NCBI GenBank assembly: GCA_900290385.1 | Contig: OMSV01000145.1 | Span: forward strand, 7,729-16,549 | DNA: 8,821 bases | Direction: 5' to 3' | Source of the DNA: Syntrophobacter sp. SbD2 | Lineage (GTDB): Bacteria > Desulfobacterota > Syntrophobacteria > Syntrophobacterales > Syntrophobacteraceae | In this document: in pieces, positions 1 to 6,043 of the stretch | Layout of the letters: every line of letters starts with the position of its first letter | Position numbering within the stretch: position 1 is the first letter of the stretch | Made by a program: the position numbers and the translations under genes | Notes under the pieces: model-generated | Seen by the model: the letters and a program-made list of their open reading frames with translations, nothing else | Database searches by the model: none | Told to the model about the DNA's origin: nothing

Positions 1-994
1 TATCAGTAAGCTTTCCTGCAAACGTGCCTGCCGCCAAGCCGTTTATCCTGGCCATCAGGGCAGCCGCTCCGATCATTACGTCCCCCTGTCCTGCCACACA
101 GGCGCCGATACAGGCTCGGTAATTTGCAGTGAAATACTCGATGATCTTTCCGGAATACTTGAACTCCCTGCACATGAAAACCCGCTCGTTAGGGACGAAA
201 CAGTCCTGGAAAAGCAGGTAAGCCTGAGTGATTCCGGTGGCCGGTATGTCCCACCCATCGTCCTCGATTTCCCTGCTGTCGCTGGGACGGCGCGTTTCCA
301 CTATGGTAAGACCCTCGATGCCCCTGGGGACCACGCAGGCGAGTGCATAGTCCTGGTCCTCTTCCCTGTAGCCGCTGCCGGACAAAAGGAAGATTTCATT
401 GGAAGCGGCCACGCCGCATATCATCGCTTTGGCGCCGCTGATCACAATGCCGTCAGGCCTCACTTCCTTGATGCGCAGATTGCTGTCCGTATTGGATTGC
501 TGAGAGGGCCTCATGCTGCGGTCGCCTTTGGCGTCAGTGAGGGCCCCGGCGACGACCAGGCCTTTTTCCTGTGAGCCGATAATCCATTTTCTAAGCCGTT
601 CCTGATAAGCGGTCCCGGTTTCCCGGTCAATGACGGCGGTTACATTCCACAGCACGTTCTGGGCGTTCCAGCCAACGCACAGACCGCCGGTGCAGGACCC
701 GGTAAACCGATACATCCACCTCTTCAACCTTGAATTGGCCATCACCTCTTCCAGGTTCTCGGTCATCCCGGTCCACCTGTGAATTTTCTCGCCTGGAAGG
801 AAAGTTGAGGTTGCGGTAAAGTCGTCGGAATACTTGGGATCGTGTGAGGCGTCGAAAGCCCTGGCATGGCTTTCCACAGTCCTTTTAGTAGCTGGATGGG
901 TTGTGACGTCCTCGATTAGTTCCCCGAATTTATAGACGTTGGGCCGCATCGATTTCAGGGACTCCAGATATTCTTTTCTAGTTTTTAGGGCCAT
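1..994 (-). CDS. HpaB/AbfD-family flavoprotein, 4-hydroxybutyryl-CoA dehydratase-like with divergent active site (C-terminus off window)
   Basis: This is the N-terminal 331 residues of a protein whose relatives are about 490 long; the rest lies beyond the left edge. Stretches such as residues 151-165 (ALTDAKGDRSMRPSQ), 261-273 (LFQDCFVPNERVF) and 301-312 (AGQGDVMIGAAA) match 4-hydroxybutyryl-CoA dehydratase (AbfD) much better than the oxygen-using HpaB hydroxylases. AbfD is an FAD and [4Fe-4S] enzyme that dehydrates 4-hydroxybutyryl-CoA to crotonyl-CoA. Aligned to the AbfD sequence as I recall it, C106 and C299 match cluster ligands Cys103 and Cys299. The Cys99 and His292 positions hold Thr102 and Tyr292, Glu257 is Q257 and Thr190 is C193, while C101 and C295 are extra cysteines. 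A different substrate or reaction is therefore likely. The ATG is preceded by AGGAG at 7 nt. It lies 26 bp after the CoA-transferase stop, so the two are probably one operon. Family is firm; exact activity is unknown. Confidence 0.88.
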   Translation of the reverse strand, partial: MALKTRKEYLESLKSMRPNVYKFGELIEDVTTHPATKRTVESHARAFDASHDPKYSDDFTATSTFLPGEKIHRWTGMTENLEEVMANSRLKRWMYRFTGSCTGGLCVGWNAQNVLWNVTAVIDRETGTAYQERLRKWIIGSQEKGLVVAGALTDAKGDRSMRPSQQSNTDSNLRIKEVRPDGIVISGAKAMICGVAASNEIFLLSGSGYREEDQDYALACVVPRGIEGLTIVETRRPSDSREIEDDGWDIPATGITQAYLLFQDCFVPNERVFMCREFKYSGKIIEYFTANYRACIGACVAGQGDVMIGAAALMARINGLAAGTFAGKLTD

Positions 995-1001
995 GGCGGC
1001 T

Positions 1002-1006
1002 CTCCT
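1002..1006 (-). promoter_or_regulatory. Ribosome binding site of the AbfD-like gene
   Basis: AGGAG lies 7 nt upstream of the ATG at 994-992, inside the 26-bp gap after the CoA-transferase stop codon. A strong Shine-Dalgarno in so short a gap supports translation from a shared mRNA and fixes this start. Confidence 0.75.
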
Positions 1007-1020
1007 CTCGTTAGGGTGAA

Positions 1021-2643
1021 TCAATTTTTGGCAGTCGAAAAGGGTACAGTTTCAACAGCAGTTTCCGCACTATACTTGTCAAGTATCTCGTTTTTGATCC
1101 CCATTGGGGTCTTTTGACTGAAAATTCTCGGGTCCATGAGTTTGACCGCCGGGTCAATCAGGGGCGTGAAATCCATCTGCGACAGAATATCCTTTTGGAG
1201 ATCTACCCCCGGAGCGATTTCCGTCAGGGTCACTCCTTCAGGGCGAAGCTCGAATACCGCGCGCTCGGTGACATAGAGAATTGTCTGGCCGCTGGTCCGG
1301 CCATACTCACCGCTAAAGGTGATATGTTCGACCTTGCTTACCATTTTGCGGATCTTTCCTTCCTGGGCGATTTTCAAGCTGCCGTCGCCAATCCGGAAGT
1401 CGAAGCCGCTGGCCGTAAAAGTCCCGCAGAAAACGACCTTTTTGGCGCTCTGAGTGATGTTTATGAAGCCTCCGGCCCCAGCGATCCGGGGGCCGAATTT
1501 GCTGACATTTACGTTGCCGAAGCCGTCCATCTCCGCCATGCCCAGCACTGCCAGATCCAAGCCTCCCCCATCGTAAAAGTCGAACATCAGTGGATGATCG
1601 ATAAGGGCTTCAGGGTTGATCGCCGACCCGAAATAGAGTCCGCCCAAAGGCACTCCGCCAACCACCCCCGGCTCTACCGTCATGACCATCATGTCGCTCA
1701 TGTCCTCTTCAGCGCAAACGACGCCTACGCCCGGAGGCATGCCGATTCCCAGATTTACGATAGCATTGGGGACCATTTCCATTGCACATCTGCGGCATAC
1801 TACCTTACGCTCGTCGAGAGGCAGCGGGCTGACTTCGCTGAGCGGGATTCTTACCTCCCCGCACAGAGCGGGATTGTAAGGCTCTGCCATCGGGACCTGC
1901 CAATGGTTCTGCGGTTTGGCAACCACCACCGCATCGACCACTATTCTGGGAAGCTTTACCATCATGGGATGAAGAGTTCCCGCCTTGACCTTTCGTTCCA
2001 CCTGAACGATCACCTTGCCGCCGCACGCTTTGGCCGCCAGCGCCAGGCACATGAATTCCAGGGCGATTGCCTCACGCTCGATGGAAACATTGCCGTTTTC
2101 ATCGGCGCTAGTACCGCGAACTATGGCGACGTCAATCGGGAAGGCCTTGTAGAAAAGATACTCCTTGCCGTCCACTTCGATCAGGCGCACATACTCTTCG
2201 TGGCTGATGCTGTTCAGCCTGCCGCAGCTTTCCCTGGGATCGACGAATGTCTTAAGACCGACATGGGTAATAATTCCGGGCTTCTTGCCCGCTATCGCCC
2301 TGTAGAGGTGTAATATGACCCCCTGGGGAATATTGTAGGCTTCGATCCTGTTGTCGACAGCCATTTTGATCAGGTCGGGCTGAAGGCCCCAGTGGCCGGA
2401 TATAACCCGCCGCACCAATCCGTCTTTGGCCCAGCGATTTAATCCCCAGTTTGATTTTCCATCATTCTGGCTAGCTCCGAATGTGAGCGTGAGATCTCTG
2501 GGCTGACCCGTTTCAAGGAATTTCTTTTCCATTGCAGCGGATATCTCCTCAGGGTGGCCCATCCCGACAAAGCCCGACATCGTAACGGTGTCCCCCGATT
2601 TGACGAGATTTACCGCCTGTTCAGCAGACATGAATACGGCCAT
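1021..2643 (-). CDS. Acyl-CoA:carboxylate CoA-transferase, class I, fused alpha-beta (propionate CoA-transferase Pct/YdiF type)
   Basis: A 540-residue class I CoA-transferase with both half-domains in one chain, the layout of propionate CoA-transferase (Pct) and E. coli YdiF. These cytoplasmic enzymes move CoA from a donor such as acetyl-CoA to a free carboxylate through a glutamyl-CoA thioester. The N-terminal half opens with a typical nucleotide/CoA loop (SGFVGMGHPEEI, about residues 23-34). The C-terminal half starts near residue 290 (AMEMVPNAIVNLGIGMPPGV) and carries the catalytic glutamate in TVEPGVVGG, E324 by this start. The GGGLDLAVLGMAEMDGFGNVN block near residue 360 is also typical. 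Length is close to the family norm of about 520-540. An in-frame TTG at 2655 would add four residues, but GGAG lies 6 nt before the ATG at 2643 and overlaps that longer N-terminus, so ATG is chosen. It is the first gene after the sigma54 promoter and precedes the AbfD-like gene. The substrate is not visible; a short hydroxy or unsaturated acid is plausible. Confidence 0.93.
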   Translation of the reverse strand: MAVFMSAEQAVNLVKSGDTVTMSGFVGMGHPEEISAAMEKKFLETGQPRDLTLTFGASQNDGKSNWGLNRWAKDGLVRRVISGHWGLQPDLIKMAVDNRIEAYNIPQGVILHLYRAIAGKKPGIITHVGLKTFVDPRESCGRLNSISHEEYVRLIEVDGKEYLFYKAFPIDVAIVRGTSADENGNVSIEREAIALEFMCLALAAKACGGKVIVQVERKVKAGTLHPMMVKLPRIVVDAVVVAKPQNHWQVPMAEPYNPALCGEVRIPLSEVSPLPLDERKVVCRRCAMEMVPNAIVNLGIGMPPGVGVVCAEEDMSDMMVMTVEPGVVGGVPLGGLYFGSAINPEALIDHPLMFDFYDGGGLDLAVLGMAEMDGFGNVNVSKFGPRIAGAGGFINITQSAKKVVFCGTFTASGFDFRIGDGSLKIAQEGKIRKMVSKVEHITFSGEYGRTSGQTILYVTERAVFELRPEGVTLTEIAPGVDLQKDILSQMDFTPLIDPAVKLMDPRIFSQKTPMGIKNEILDKYSAETAVETVPFSTAKN

Positions 2644-2649
2644 ACGGCT

Positions 2650-2653
2650 CTCC
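2650..2653 (-). promoter_or_regulatory. Ribosome binding site deciding the CoA-transferase start
   Basis: GGAG followed by 6 nt and then the ATG at 2643-2641. It sits inside the four-codon extension that a TTG start at 2655 would give, so it argues for the ATG. The spacing and the following AGCCG resemble those in front of the downstream AbfD-like gene. Confidence 0.7.
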
Positions 2654-2685
2654 AATGCAGATAAGCGGTTAGCAATCCAGGTGAA

Positions 2686-2705
2686 AAAACTGTTGAAACA
2701 GTTTT
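2686..2705. promoter_or_regulatory. 20-bp perfect palindrome at the predicted transcription start
   Basis: AAAACTGTTGAAACAGTTTT is two 9-bp arms around a 2-nt centre. Counting from the -12 cytosine of the sigma54 promoter, it spans about -2 to +18, so it would start the mRNA or cover the start site. It could be a repressor operator or a 5' mRNA stem. It is in the wrong place for a usual sigma54 enhancer and differs in sequence from the upstream GATGC repeats. On the leftward strand two more T residues follow the arm, but the stem is A/T-rich and makes a poor terminator. Confidence 0.6.
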
Positions 2706-2712
2706 ACAAGAG

Positions 2713-2730
2713 GGGCAAATTTCATGCCAG
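2713..2730 (-). promoter_or_regulatory. Sigma54 (RpoN) -24/-12 promoter for the CoA-transferase operon
   Basis: Read leftward, the sequence is CTGGCATGAAATTTGCCC. It matches the sigma54 consensus TGGCACG-N4-TTGC with one change (T for C), and the invariant GG (2728-2727) and GC (2716-2715) are exactly 10 nt apart. The predicted start is near 2703, giving a leader of about 60 nt before the CoA-transferase ATG. The gene directly upstream encodes a sigma54 activator, which makes a chance match unlikely. Confidence 0.85.
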
Positions 2731-2805
2731 CCTTCTTTGGAGGTGAGAAACCTTGATGGCAAAGGCACCGGCTGGGAGGTGGGGTTTTGAAGGGGGGATC
2801 AAAAT

Positions 2806-2821
2806 GATGCATTATCACATC
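2806..2821. promoter_or_regulatory. Probable activator-binding site 3 (GATGC-N6-ACATC)
   Basis: Nine of ten half-site bases match the two perfect GATGC-N6-GCATC repeats further upstream, with the same 6-nt spacer. It is centred about 110 bp before the predicted sigma54 start, within the usual enhancer range. The mismatch suggests a weaker, promoter-proximal site. Confidence 0.5.
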
Positions 2822-2889
2822 ACACCTATTTTAGCTGCTTTCAGAGGAACTGAGGTAGTAATGGCAGAACGGAGGCATAAACCCGTGCT

Positions 2890-2905
2890 GATGCGAAGAA
2901 GCATC
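2890..2905. promoter_or_regulatory. Probable activator-binding site 2 (GATGC-N6-GCATC)
   Basis: Perfect 5-bp inverted repeat with a 6-nt spacer (gaagaa), centred about 194 bp upstream of the predicted start. Its centre is 19 bp from that of site 1, close to two helical turns, so two activator dimers could bind side by side. Confidence 0.65.
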
Positions 2906-2908
2906 GAG

Positions 2909-2924
2909 GATGCTTATTTGCATC
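2909..2924. promoter_or_regulatory. Probable activator-binding site 1 (GATGC-N6-GCATC)
   Basis: Second perfect copy with spacer ttattt, starting 27 bp past the stop codon of the sigma54 activator gene and centred about 213 bp upstream of the promoter's predicted start. The ATGC...GCAT half-sites recall the E. coli AtoC sites, which from memory have a slightly longer spacer. This is a resemblance only. Confidence 0.65.
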
Positions 2925-2951
2925 AGATCGCAGCATCCGCAGTCTTCCTGT

Positions 2952-4451
2952 CTAAAGCCGAAATTTTATGTTCTCAAAAGGGTTTGCCGGTTCTTCGGCG
3001 TCGTGACTCAAACCGGAAAGCCCATGCTTTATGGCTTTTCGAACCACGGTGGACTGATCGATCTTAAGGGCCTTTGCCGCCTTCCGCGTGCTTCCATATT
3101 TTTTGAGTGCCCGCTCGATGATTTGTTTTTCGACGCTTTCAATAGCTTTCTTAAATGGAATGGTGTCGTCCAGGGCCATTTTGGAGCCGTGCGAATCCGC
3201 CTGGCTCCGGATGTTCGAAGGCAGATAGACGGGCGTGATATGCTCCTCGGGAGTCATAACTAGCATACGCTCGATCACGTTCTGAAGTTCGCGAATATTT
3301 CCAGGCCAGGAGTACAGCATGAAGTGATCGATTACCTGAGAGGAAACCCGCTTCGAAAATTGATATTTCTTATTTATCTTTTCGACTAAGAGCAGAACAA
3401 GGAGCGGAATATCCTCCTTTCGTTCGCGCAACGGAGGAATTTCAATTGAAACAACGTTGAGCCGATAATAGAGGTCTTCGCGAAAGGCCTTGCTTTTGAC
3501 CATCTCCTTAAGGTTCCTGTTGGTGGCCGCAATAATTCTGGCGTCAACGGCAATGGGCTTTAGCCCTCCAACCCTCATTATTGCCTGGTCCTGCAGGGCC
3601 CTCAGCAGTTTTGCCTGTATGTTGCATGAAATATCTCCTATTTCGTCAAGAAAAAGGGTGCCCTTTTCGGCCATCTCGAACATGCCGGGTTTGCCGTGTT
3701 TCCCGGCGCCGGTGAAGGCCCCCGCTTCGTATCCGAAGAGTTCCGACTCGAGCAACGATTCGGGGATCGCGCTGCAATTTATCTTTATGAGCGGCCCATC
3801 ACAACGGCGGCCCAACCTGTGGATTGTATTGGCGATTATTTCCTTGCCCGCCCCCGATTCGCCTGTAATCAATACTGACGAATCCACCTTGGCCACCTGA
3901 GCGGCCATTTCAAGCGCCAGCTTTGTTTTGGGGCTTCTAGCAATGATGTCCCCATGTTTGGTAATCTGCTGCTGGCGCATCTGCTCGAGTTCTGCTGCAT
4001 ATAGGACGTTGAGCTGCTTTGTTTTTTCAAGAAGTTCCTTGAGGAAGAGTATTTCCGTTATATCTCTTATGTTTGCGACTACACGCCTTATCTGCCCGTT
4101 TTCATCCCAGATTGGGATGGCTGTAGCCAGAATTTTCTGACCGACCTTTTCACCCCTGGTCATGTGGAGCATGATAGTCGTTTTTTCGCGGGACCTGATT
4201 GCTGCCATTACCGAAGATTCGGAGTAGTACTTTTGATCGACGAGGTCCTGAGCGTTTTTTCCCACAACGAATTCGCGGCCAATACCGCAAATGCGCTCCC
4301 AGGCGCTGTTCGCCATTTCAATATTGCCCAGTCCGTCTGCTATGAACAAGCCATCATGCGAGGCCTCAAGGATATCTTCAAGCGCACAGATATCGAAATC
4401 ACCTGCCCCATTTTCGCGCTTGGAGGTGCACAGTCTTTTCTTTGCGTCCAT
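2952..4451 (-). CDS. PAS-domain sigma54-dependent transcriptional activator (bacterial enhancer-binding protein)
   Basis: A 499-residue activator of sigma54 RNA polymerase. It has an N-terminal PAS sensor (about residues 22-133), a short helical linker, a sigma54 AAA+ ATPase (about 168-400) and a C-terminal Fis-type helix-turn-helix (about 440-480, with STRKAAKALKIDQSTVVRK). Walker A GESGAGKE (197-204), the sigma54-contacting GAFTGA loop (244-249), Walker B GTLFLDEIGD (264-273) and the FREDLYYRLNV region (323-333) are intact, so it should be active. There is no receiver domain, so control is probably by ligand or redox sensing through the PAS domain rather than phosphorylation. A TTG at 4505 would lengthen it, but AGGAG stands 5 nt before the ATG at 4451, which is used here. 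Its likely targets are the GATGC repeats and sigma54 promoter just downstream, driving the CoA-transferase and AbfD-like genes. The effector cannot be read from sequence. Confidence 0.95.
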   Translation of the reverse strand: MDAKKRLCTSKRENGAGDFDICALEDILEASHDGLFIADGLGNIEMANSAWERICGIGREFVVGKNAQDLVDQKYYSESSVMAAIRSREKTTIMLHMTRGEKVGQKILATAIPIWDENGQIRRVVANIRDITEILFLKELLEKTKQLNVLYAAELEQMRQQQITKHGDIIARSPKTKLALEMAAQVAKVDSSVLITGESGAGKEIIANTIHRLGRRCDGPLIKINCSAIPESLLESELFGYEAGAFTGAGKHGKPGMFEMAEKGTLFLDEIGDISCNIQAKLLRALQDQAIMRVGGLKPIAVDARIIAATNRNLKEMVKSKAFREDLYYRLNVVSIEIPPLRERKEDIPLLVLLLVEKINKKYQFSKRVSSQVIDHFMLYSWPGNIRELQNVIERMLVMTPEEHITPVYLPSNIRSQADSHGSKMALDDTIPFKKAIESVEKQIIERALKKYGSTRKAAKALKIDQSTVVRKAIKHGLSGLSHDAEEPANPFENIKFRL

Positions 4452-4456
4452 GGTTT

Positions 4457-4461
4457 CTCCT
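4457..4461 (-). promoter_or_regulatory. Ribosome binding site deciding the activator start
   Basis: AGGAG is 5 nt before the ATG at 4451-4449. It supports this start over the in-frame TTG 54 bp further upstream. Confidence 0.75.
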
Positions 4462-4608
4462 AAGAGGGGACAAGGCCGTTCAAAAGCCATGGAATGCTGC
4501 CGCAAAGGCGAGGCGCGGCAGCGATTGAAGCTGAGTATCTATTTTGGAGCCGAAGGCGGCTTCCTTGCGGGTGAAAATCAAAGTTAACTCAAAGGTGAAG
4601 GCTTATAT

Positions 4609-4636
4609 ATTTTATCTGACAAAAGGTTGCAGGCAA
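4609..4636 (-). promoter_or_regulatory. Candidate sigma70-type promoter for the activator gene
   Basis: Read leftward, TTGCCT (4636-4631), a 16-nt gap and TAAAAT (4614-4609) lie about 150 bp before the activator start, in the 252-bp gap after the MBL gene. The -35 box overlaps a small palindrome, GTTGC-AG-GCAAC (4626-4637), which could be an operator. Matches are moderate and the surroundings A/T-rich, so this is only a candidate. Confidence 0.35.
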
Positions 4637-4703
4637 CAAAAATCTTCCGGCGGGAAAAGGCGCCTTAATTTCCCTGAGCTTGGAGTTGGCCGGCCGGAAA
4701 AGA

Positions 4704-5606
4704 TTATATCTGCGCCTGCGAAGTTTTAGCGATATACTTGAACATCTGTTTGAAGATCGTTTCGAGAATTTCCGGAGAAATACAGAAGCCGGGCATTTGC
4801 TGATAAAAGGAAGAGGTGATCTCCCTGGCGGACGAGTCGAGGTCGAGGGGGTTGCGCCTGAACATTTCGTACAGGAGCGCTTTCAATCTCAAGGCTTCTT
4901 TGATGGTTTCAGAGACGATTGCCGCAGCTTCATCTCCGGTTATGTAGCCGTAGTGATCGGCGCAAAATACATTCACCTTAAGAGGCCTCAGCTTTTCGAG
5001 GCTGTTCAGAAACTGGTCGATGTTTGTGTTCATGCAGGGGAATAATTTGTCCAAAAAAGGTATGCCCATTGCGTCGGAGGCAAAAAGGGCCCCTTCATCG
5101 GGTTCGTAAGCCGAAATTGAACAGTTGGAGTGACCCGGAGTCTCATAGATTTTCAGCGTGACCCCGCCCAGGTCAATGGTGTCGCCCTCCCGGACAGGTA
5201 GTGGTTCAATATCGTTCCGCCACTCGAGATCAAACCCCTTGAGCGACTCCGCCTTTTCCCCGGCGCTCAGCTGGTTGTAGCTGTTTATAAGTTCGATAGC
5301 CTTTGGTTTCTCGAATGTCCTGATGGCGGCTTCGGATGCGAGTACTTCAATTACCGGGTAATGTCTCTTGAAATAGGGCACCACTCCAACGTGGTCGAAA
5401 TGTGAATGCAGGATCAAAAACTTGGTGATTTCTCCAGGGTCAAGCCCGAATTCATGCATCTGGGTTAGAACATCGGGGAGAATGTAGCTCATGCCGCCGT
5501 TTATCAACGCGGTGCCGTGGCGCCCCCGGAGCAAATAGATCCCTGATTCCTCAGCGCCGAGGTACCATAAGTTACGATCGATTTTGCCCGGTTTTCGAAA
5601 TCGCAC
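4704..5606 (-). CDS. MBL-fold (metallo-beta-lactamase superfamily) metallohydrolase
   Basis: A 300-residue cytoplasmic MBL-fold hydrolase with no signal peptide. The full binuclear metal set is visible: HSHFDH (H67, H69, D71, H72), PGHS (H159), SDAMG (D178) and ADHYG (H218). It should be catalytically competent as a zinc or iron hydrolase. The region after residue 225 is mostly helical and may shape the substrate pocket. Relatives include glyoxalase II-like thioesterases and many unassigned hydrolases, so the substrate is unknown. Next to CoA chemistry a thioester is conceivable but unproven. The start is GTG with a G-rich upstream stretch (GGGGGGTG), since no better ATG occurs before the conserved LYLGAEESG-like first strand (here LWYLGAEESG). 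It is followed after 245-252 bp by the activator in the same direction; co-transcription is possible but the gap is large. Confidence 0.9.
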   Translation of the reverse strand: MRFRKPGKIDRNLWYLGAEESGIYLLRGRHGTALINGGMSYILPDVLTQMHEFGLDPGEITKFLILHSHFDHVGVVPYFKRHYPVIEVLASEAAIRTFEKPKAIELINSYNQLSAGEKAESLKGFDLEWRNDIEPLPVREGDTIDLGGVTLKIYETPGHSNCSISAYEPDEGALFASDAMGIPFLDKLFPCMNTNIDQFLNSLEKLRPLKVNVFCADHYGYITGDEAAAIVSETIKEALRLKALLYEMFRRNPLDLDSSAREITSSFYQQMPGFCISPEILETIFKQMFKYIAKTSQAQI

Positions 5607-5674
5607 CTCACACCCCCCAATTACTGTTTATACCGCTCAAACCTTGACGAAATTAAAGCACCAATGTCAGAGTC

Positions 5675-5690
5675 TTGCCGTCAGTGGCAA
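5675..5690. repeat. Inverted repeat TTGCC-N6-GGCAA upstream of the MBL gene
   Basis: Perfect 5-bp arms with a 6-nt spacer, 69 bp before the GTG of the MBL gene. The size suits a dimeric regulator. No T-run follows on either strand, so it is not a terminator. A chance occurrence is possible. Confidence 0.3.
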
Positions 5691-5746
5691 AGATCATAAA
5701 TCCGGTGACGTATCGATCAACCCAGGGTCGGTCATGATCGGCAAAG

Positions 5747-5773
5747 TTACAATACATATATAATAATTACAAT
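5747..5773. repeat. TTACAAT direct repeat, 20-bp period
   Basis: Two exact TTACAAT copies (5747-5753 and 5767-5773) are separated by an A/T-only-rich tract, just past the stop of the receiver fragment. A two-turn period is what a protein binding one face of DNA would need. The region is A/T-rich, so support is weak. Confidence 0.25.
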
Positions 5774-5776
5774 CGC

Positions 5777-6043
5777 TTAATTACTCGCACTTATGAAAAC
5801 GTCCAGTATGAATATGGCGACTCCTGTCCGGCGGCTTTGGCAGAAGCGCAGCGCCTCGTCCGGATCGGTGAATACGAACACCTTGCCCCACGTGTAAAAC
5901 GACCTCACAAGCTCGCTGGTAACTTCGCATACCGCCGGGTCGTCATCGACGATTATCACCGGTAAGCCGCCAGTCATGAGTTTCTTCCCGATCCCGAGGT
6001 CCACCGCGCGAGCCCGATAAGCGAGTATTTGCCGCAAGTTCAT
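5777..6043 (-). pseudogene. Truncated response-regulator receiver fragment
   Basis: An 88-codon frame with the first half of a CheY-like receiver. It has the acidic pocket in PVIIVDDDPAVCE (D33-D35), helix 1, strand 2 (KVFVFTDPDEALRF) and strand 3 ending in the phospho-acceptor aspartate (IFILD, D81). It stops seven residues later (VFISASN), so strands 4-5 with the conserved Thr/Ser and Lys, and any output domain, are missing. A normal receiver is about 120 residues. An internal ATG at 5977 would give 66 residues beginning right at the domain. I find no continuation in the other leftward frames below 5777. It is most likely a degraded remnant of a response regulator or hybrid kinase. A short functional protein is less likely. 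Confidence 0.6.

Noticed and set aside
1..994. Naming the flavoprotein 4-hydroxybutyryl-CoA dehydratase (abfD) or 4-hydroxyphenylacetate hydroxylase (hpaB)
   Set aside because: Key AbfD residues are replaced, and the sequence is far from aerobic HpaB, so neither gene symbol is justified.
1114..2313. Long 399-codon open frame on the + strand opposite the CoA-transferase
   Set aside because: The CoA-transferase has full family motifs. The antisense frame has no recognisable domain, no good ribosome site and a composition expected of a shadow frame.
2644..2655. TTG start at 2655 for the CoA-transferase
   Set aside because: It would place the GGAG ribosome site inside the gene; the ATG at 2643 is correctly spaced from it.
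2686..2713. Intrinsic terminator at the AAAACTGTT/AACAGTTTT palindrome
   Set aside because: The stem is mostly A/T with a 2-nt loop and a short T-run, and it lies at the start of the operon rather than after a gene.
2753..3263. Small + strand frames over the activator end and promoter gap
   Set aside because: They overlap the activator coding end and the enhancer repeats, and show no protein-family features.
4452..4505. TTG start at 4505 for the sigma54 activator
   Set aside because: AGGAG 5 nt before the ATG at 4451 is far better, and the added 18 residues show no domain similarity.
4680..5045. 121-codon + strand frame within the MBL gene
   Set aside because: It is antisense to conserved MBL sequence with no motif or ribosome site of its own.
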